Source of the DNA: JAIVGV01 sp035295985
GTDB taxonomy: Bacteria > Acidobacteriota > Blastocatellia > Pyrinomonadales > Pyrinomonadaceae
Direction of reading: 5' to 3'
Assembly: GCA_035295985.1 (NCBI GenBank)
Contig: DATHBT010000284.1
Location: forward strand, 1-18,064
Length of the DNA: 18,064 nucleotides
The translations under genes were made by a program, and so were the position numbers. Every line of letters begins with the position of its first letter. The stretch's first letter is position 1. The notes under the pieces are model-generated. The model was not told the origin of the DNA and did not search any database. It was given only the letters and a program-made list of their open reading frames with translations. This document shows positions 14,753 to 18,064 of this stretch, in pieces.

Positions 14753-14878
14753 AAGCTGTTAGCGATTAGCTATTAGCGATTAGCCAGAAGTTGTTTTGAG
14801 TTGAAGTCTGGGCGCGAGTGTAACGCCCCTTCAACTTTAGCGGAAGTCGAAAAGCTAACCGCTAACCGCTAACGGCTT
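14753..14878. repeat. Heptanucleotide inverted-repeat element 2 (TTAGCGA type)
   Basis: The left arm has four consecutive 7-mers: TTAGCGA, TTAGCTA, TTAGCGA, TTAGCCA (14759-14786). The right arm, read on the - strand, has three TTAGCGG-type 7-mers (14854-14876). Flanking AAGCYG extends the pairing (14753-14758 and 14873-14878). The ~67-nt spacer has its own nested hairpin: AGTTGAAG (14799-14806) with CTTCAACT (14829-14836), enclosing GGGCG/CGCCC. It fills the gap between the permease stop and the CYTH start, so it lies in the 5' region of the CYTH-SET unit. Confidence 0.75.
14817..14845 (-). promoter_or_regulatory. Possible promoter of the CYTH-SET unit, inside the repeat element
   Basis: On the - strand TTCCGC (14845-14840) and TACACT (14822-14817) are 17 nt apart. 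Both matches are weak (3 and 4 of 6). If used, the start site lies within the spacer of the heptad element. Confidence 0.25.
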
Positions 14879-14881
14879 CTT

Positions 14882-16249
14882 TCACGCTCGCCGCACCCAG
14901 CGCAGCACTTCCGGGATGCTCGCGCTCTTGCCGTACATGAGCATCCCCGTGCGGTAGATGCGCGCGGCCACCCAGGTGAGGCCGACGGTCGTGGCGACGC
15001 CGATCGCGAGCGAGAGGGCGATCTGCCAGAAGGGCGGCGTGTCGGTGACGATCCGCACGAGCATCGTCACCGGCGAGAGGAAGGGCGCGATGGAGATCCA
15101 GAACGCGAGCGTCGAGCCGGGGCTGCGGATGACGGGGAAGATCAGATAGACGCTCATGACGGACAGGAGGATGACCGGCATCGCCGCCTGCCCGGCCTCC
15201 TTCTCGCTCGTCACCATCGAGCCGACGAGCACGAAGATCGTCGCGTACATCAGGAATCCCACGAGGAAGAAGAGCAGCGAGTAAACGACGAACGAGAGCG
15301 GGACGGAAGGCAGCGCGAAGTCAAAGCCGCTCGCCGCAGCCGCCGCCACGCCGTAGCCAGCGAGCGCGGCGAAGGCCACCCCCCAGATCGCGATCTGCGT
15401 GACGCCTACGAGCGAGACGCCGATCAGTTTCCCCATCATCAACTGGAAGGCGTTGACCGACGAGAACAGGACTTCCGAGATGCGCGTCGTCTTCTCCTCG
15501 ACGACGGCCTGGAGGATGACCTGGCCGTAGAGCAGCAGCGCGGCGTAGATGAAGATGCCGATCCCCATCGCCAGCCCGAAGCTCCCGCCCGTGTCGCGCT
15601 CGACGCCCGACTTCCTGACCTTCGCCGCCTCGATCTCGACCTCCCGCGACAACTGCCGGACGCGCTCGCGGTCGATGTTTGCGTCCCTCATCCGCTGTTC
15701 GACGACGGCGCGGCTGACGCCGTCCTCGATCTGCTCGCGCGTGAGGATGTCGCTCGTGTTGCGGCTGTAGAACTCGGCCCGGTTCGACTCCAGGATGTCG
15801 GGCGGGAGCACAAGGTAGCCGTCCAGCTCCCCTTTCAGCACGCGCGCGTTCAGCTCGCGGGCGATCTCATCGCGCGGGCGGCCCGCCGCGCTCACCTGCT
15901 CGATCTCGTAGCGCGTGCCGAGAGCGCGCGTGACCTCGCGCATCTGCTCTTCGCGCTGCTCTGGCGTCACGCCGCGCATGGGTATCGCGCCCGCTTTCGC
16001 ACGCCCGTCGTCGCCCGTGTCGCGCCGCCGCGGTGCGAGGAGCGATTCGCGCACGGGTTCGTAAAGTCGCCCCGTCTCGTCGAGGACGGCGAGCCGCGTC
16101 GCGCCGCCGGTCTTGATCGAGAAGAGGAGGCCGGGCAGCACGCCGGAGAGGACGATGAGAAGGGGCATCAGCACCGTCGTGACGACGAACGCCTTCGTCC
16201 GCACGCGGCTCACGTACTCGCGCCTGATGATGACCAGCAGCTTTTTCAC
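14882..16249 (-). CDS. ABC-2 type exporter permease (NatB-like)
   Basis: A 455-aa inner-membrane protein, the membrane half of an ABC exporter. It starts KKLLVIIRREYVSRVRTKAFVV, typical of NatB-like permeases, followed by a first membrane helix (about 22-45). A large extracytoplasmic domain spans about 48-230 and is rich in charged residues. Five or so further membrane segments cover 230-430. The GTG start at 16249 shares its G with the TAG stop of the ATPase gene (TAGTG), and a GGGGATGG precedes it; this indicates translational coupling. NatAB of Bacillus exports Na+, but homologues are also used for antimicrobial peptides and unknown substrates, so the substrate is open. All segments appear intact. 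Only the heptad repeat element separates it from the CYTH gene downstream. Confidence 0.88.
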   Translation of the reverse strand: MKKLLVIIRREYVSRVRTKAFVVTTVLMPLLIVLSGVLPGLLFSIKTGGATRLAVLDETGRLYEPVRESLLAPRRRDTGDDGRAKAGAIPMRGVTPEQREEQMREVTRALGTRYEIEQVSAAGRPRDEIARELNARVLKGELDGYLVLPPDILESNRAEFYSRNTSDILTREQIEDGVSRAVVEQRMRDANIDRERVRQLSREVEIEAAKVRKSGVERDTGGSFGLAMGIGIFIYAALLLYGQVILQAVVEEKTTRISEVLFSSVNAFQLMMGKLIGVSLVGVTQIAIWGVAFAALAGYGVAAAAASGFDFALPSVPLSFVVYSLLFFLVGFLMYATIFVLVGSMVTSEKEAGQAAMPVILLSVMSVYLIFPVIRSPGSTLAFWISIAPFLSPVTMLVRIVTDTPPFWQIALSLAIGVATTVGLTWVAARIYRTGMLMYGKSASIPEVLRWVRRA

Positions 16250-17214
16250 TACCCATCCCCCCCTGCGCCGGACGCGCCACCCGCACCGGCGGCCGGCGCG
16301 GCGTCCCCGCCGACTTGTTGCAGGAAGATGTCGTGCAGGCTCGGCTCGATCATCTCGAAGCGCATGACGTTCGCGCCGCGCGCGACGAGGCGGCGCAGCA
16401 GCTCCTGCGCGTCAGCGCCTTCGCCGAGCAGCACCTCGTCGTGGTCGCCGAGCCGTTTGACGCCCGCGACTATCGCGGGATCGTCGAGCGCGCCGTCCGC
16501 GCCCTCCGCGCGCAGGGCGACGGCGCGGCGGCCGAAGCCGCGCTTGACCTCGCGCAAGCTGCCTTCGAGGATTTTCCGCGACCTGTTGATGAGGCAGATG
16601 TCGTCGCACAGACGCTCGGCCTGCTCCATCTGGTGCGTGGAGAAGATGATCGTGCGCCCCTCCGACTTGAGTTCTTCGAGCACCGTGATCATCGCCTCGC
16701 GGCTGACGGGGTCGAGGCCGGAGAAGACCTCATCGAGGATGAGCAGATCGGGGTCGTGCATCACGGTGGCGACGAACTGAACCTTCTGCTGCATCCCCTT
16801 CGACAGCTCGTCAGTCTTCTTCGCTTTCCACTCCGAAAGATTGAGGCGCGCGAGCCAGCGGTCGGCCGCCGCGTCGGCGGCGCGCGCCGTCATCCCCTTG
16901 AGCTGCGCGAAGTAGCGTAGCTGATCGCCGACGCGCATCTTCTTGTAGAGGCCGCGCTCTTCGGGGAGATAGCCGAGCCTGTCCATCAGCTCCACGCCCA
17001 TCGGCCGGCCGAACAGCTCGATGGTTCCAGCATCGGGCGCGATGATGTTGACGATCATGCGGATCGTCGTCGTCTTCCCCGCCCCGTTCGGGCCGAGCAG
17101 CCCGTACACGCGGCCCCGTCGAACTGTCAGGGAGAGATCGGAGACGGCCGCGAACTCGCCGAAGCTCTTCGAGACGTTCTCCAGCCGCAGCGCGGGCGTC
17201 GTGTTCTCGCTCAA
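16249..17214 (-). CDS. ABC exporter ATP-binding protein (NatA-like)
   Basis: A 321-aa cytosolic ATPase that powers the adjacent permease. Walker A is GPNGAGKT (41-48). The signature is LSKGMQQK (137-144), a variant of LSGGQ common in this subfamily. Walker B is LLILDE (157-162), followed by VFSGLDPVS (D-loop) and the switch His in IIFSTHQMEQAE. The C-terminal ~100 residues form the accessory domain seen in NatA-type proteins, ending in an Ala/Gly-rich tail. The start is TTG at 17214, supported by GAGGAG at 17226-17231 (11-nt spacing) and by alignment of the N-terminus with the family. It is the first gene of a two-gene operon and is divergent from the VWFA gene, with a heptad repeat element in the shared upstream region. 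Confidence 0.92.
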   Translation of the reverse strand: MSENTTPALRLENVSKSFGEFAAVSDLSLTVRRGRVYGLLGPNGAGKTTTIRMIVNIIAPDAGTIELFGRPMGVELMDRLGYLPEERGLYKKMRVGDQLRYFAQLKGMTARAADAAADRWLARLNLSEWKAKKTDELSKGMQQKVQFVATVMHDPDLLILDEVFSGLDPVSREAMITVLEELKSEGRTIIFSTHQMEQAERLCDDICLINRSRKILEGSLREVKRGFGRRAVALRAEGADGALDDPAIVAGVKRLGDHDEVLLGEGADAQELLRRLVARGANVMRFEMIEPSLHDIFLQQVGGDAAPAAGAGGASGAGGDG

Positions 17215-17321
17215 ATCGGTTTCAGCTCCTCTTCCGGCGCGGCAGGGGAGGCAGCGCCGCCGACCGGCGCGGTCAGGCCGGTTCGGGGCGGTAATACGGG
17301 CGCGGCGGGGCGGAAGTTTAG

Positions 17322-17403
17322 GAAAGGGATGAGGGATGAGGGATGAAGGCGTGGCTACTCAACTTGAGTGATCTCTTTTCATCCCTCATCCCTCATCCCT
17401 TTC
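17322..17403. repeat. Heptanucleotide inverted-repeat element 3 (GGGATGA type)
   Basis: Two 26-nt arms (17322-17347 and 17378-17403) form a perfect inverted repeat. Each contains three tandem GGGATGA heptamers. The 30-nt spacer contains ACTCAA-C-TTGAGT (17357-17369), a near-perfect small palindrome. The element sits in the divergent gap between the ABC ATPase and the VWFA gene, 40 nt before the latter's -10 box. Confidence 0.85.
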
Positions 17404-17442
17404 GCGGCGGCAACCTTTTCGCCCCCGCACACCGTCACATGT

Positions 17443-17448
17443 TAAAAT
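17443..17448 (+). promoter_or_regulatory. -10 element of the VWFA-related gene
   Basis: TAAAAT, 44 nt upstream of the ATG at 17493. It is the same hexamer as upstream of the gene at 6357. No good -35 is seen at 16-18 nt. Confidence 0.4.
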
Positions 17449-17492
17449 CGGTCAGCCCCGCAAGTCCGCGCCCCTTCGCAGCAGGTCACGCT

Positions 17493-18064
17493 ATGCAATC
17501 TTCAGCCGCCTCCCACACGCGCGCGCTCCTTCTCGCGTCGCTCTTCGTTATATTCGCGCCCGCCGTGGCGGCCCGCCTGCAACAGCCGCAGCCGCAGCAG
17601 CCGCGCCCCGAAGAGTCGGACGAGGTGGTGCGCGTCACGACCGAGCTGGTGCAGACGGACGTGACCGTGATCGACCGCGACGGCAACTTCGTGGATGGCC
17701 TTAAGGCCGATCAGTTCGAGCTGAAGGTGGACGGCAAGCCGCGCCCCGTCCTCTTCTTCGAGCGCGTGGCGGCCGGCACGCGCGACGAGACGGCCCAGCT
17801 CGCCGCGGCCCGCGGCGCGCGCGGGGCGGGCGGCGCGAGCGCCGCAGGGGCCGTGCCGCTCGACCGCGGCCGCGTCATCATCGTCTTCGTTGACGACATA
17901 CACCTGTCGGCCCCGAACCTCATGCAGACGCGCAGGATGCTTTCGCGCTTCGTCGATGACGAGCTGAGGCAGAACGACCGGATGCTCATCGCCTCCGCGA
18001 CCGGGCAGATCGGATTCCTGCAACAACTGACGGACGAGCGGGCCGTGCTGCGCGCGGGCGTCGT
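17493..18064 (+). CDS. VWFA-related protein of the acidobacterial type (5' part, runs off the window)
   Basis: An open frame from the ATG at 17493 to the window edge: 190 codons with no stop. Residues 1-27 form a signal peptide (RALLLASLFVIFAPAVAA), followed by a Gln/Pro-rich linker. Residues 45-85 contain RVTTELVQTDVTVIDRDGNFVDGLKADQFEL, the beta-strand unit that introduces the VWFA-related domain so common in Acidobacteriota. After an Ala/Gly-rich insert (about 95-120) the VWA core begins with VIIVFVDDIHLS, where the DDIH probably replaces the DxSxS metal site, followed by RRMLSRFVDDEL. It is expected to be secreted. Function is unknown for the family, with adhesion or protein binding as the usual guess. 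Divergent from the ABC exporter. Confidence 0.85.
   Translation, partial: MQSSAASHTRALLLASLFVIFAPAVAARLQQPQPQQPRPEESDEVVRVTTELVQTDVTVIDRDGNFVDGLKADQFELKVDGKPRPVLFFERVAAGTRDETAQLAAARGARGAGGASAAGAVPLDRGRVIIVFVDDIHLSAPNLMQTRRMLSRFVDDELRQNDRMLIASATGQIGFLQQLTDERAVLRAGV

Noticed and set aside
12327..17403. Heptad repeat arrays as CRISPR
   Set aside because: Units are 7 nt and contiguous with no spacers between them, arms are inverted, and no cas genes are present.
17322..17403. The inverted repeat as IS or MITE ends
   Set aside because: No transposase, no flanking target-site duplication seen, and the arms are simple tandem heptamers; a MITE origin cannot be fully excluded but is not supported.

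Overview
The window comes from a high-GC bacterium and carries the start of a gene for a VWFA-related protein of the kind that is expanded in Acidobacteriota (N-terminal half only, running off the right edge). Together with GTG/TTG starts, AT-rich '-10-only' promoters and short dispersed intergenic repeats, this suggests an acidobacterium, perhaps of the Blastocatellia/Pyrinomonadales. The phylum is a fair inference; the class is a guess. No rRNA, tRNA, CRISPR array, transposase or prophage gene is visible.

Layout. 26-3712 (-): a large secreted subtilisin-type (S8) protease. 3713-4717: about 1 kb with no secure gene, holding one candidate 72-aa small protein (4219-4437, -). 4718-6154 (+): a cardiolipin-synthase-like phospholipase D. 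6357-8330 (+): a lipoprotein with an HExxH metallopeptidase (peptidase MA-like) domain plus TPRs, followed by a cluster of REP-like palindromes, one of which is a strong terminator. 8580-11456 (-): an operon of pgm, a Tat-exported alpha/beta hydrolase and a CxxCxxCC-type (YkgJ/YeiW) protein. 11596-12322 (+): msrA, with a promoter placed for a leaderless mRNA, followed 19 nt later by a 52-aa bacterial metallothionein. 12480-12776 (-): a small Cys-motif/coiled-coil protein. 12957-13538 (-): an LEA-like Ala/Lys-rich lipoprotein. 13630-14748 (-): a CYTH-domain enzyme and a SET-domain methyltransferase with a eukaryote-like post-SET zinc motif. 14882-17214 (-): a NatA/NatB-like ABC exporter. 17493-end (+): the VWFA-related protein.

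How the parts work together. Most of the genes are ordinary housekeeping or envelope genes. The clearest functional coupling is msrA plus metallothionein, a putative oxidant/metal defence pair. The ATPase and permease abut at their stop and start codons and form one exporter. CYTH and SET look co-transcribed, but no shared pathway is apparent.

The least explained signal is intergenic. Three separate gaps (12327-12446, 14759-14878, 17322-17403) each hold two arms of heptanucleotide tandem repeats in inverted orientation around a spacer of 30-70 nt. Each gap uses a different heptamer, and in two gaps the spacer carries its own hairpin. The shared architecture with unrelated sequences is the best candidate here for a poorly described element family. 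All calls are from reading the sequence; no database search was possible.
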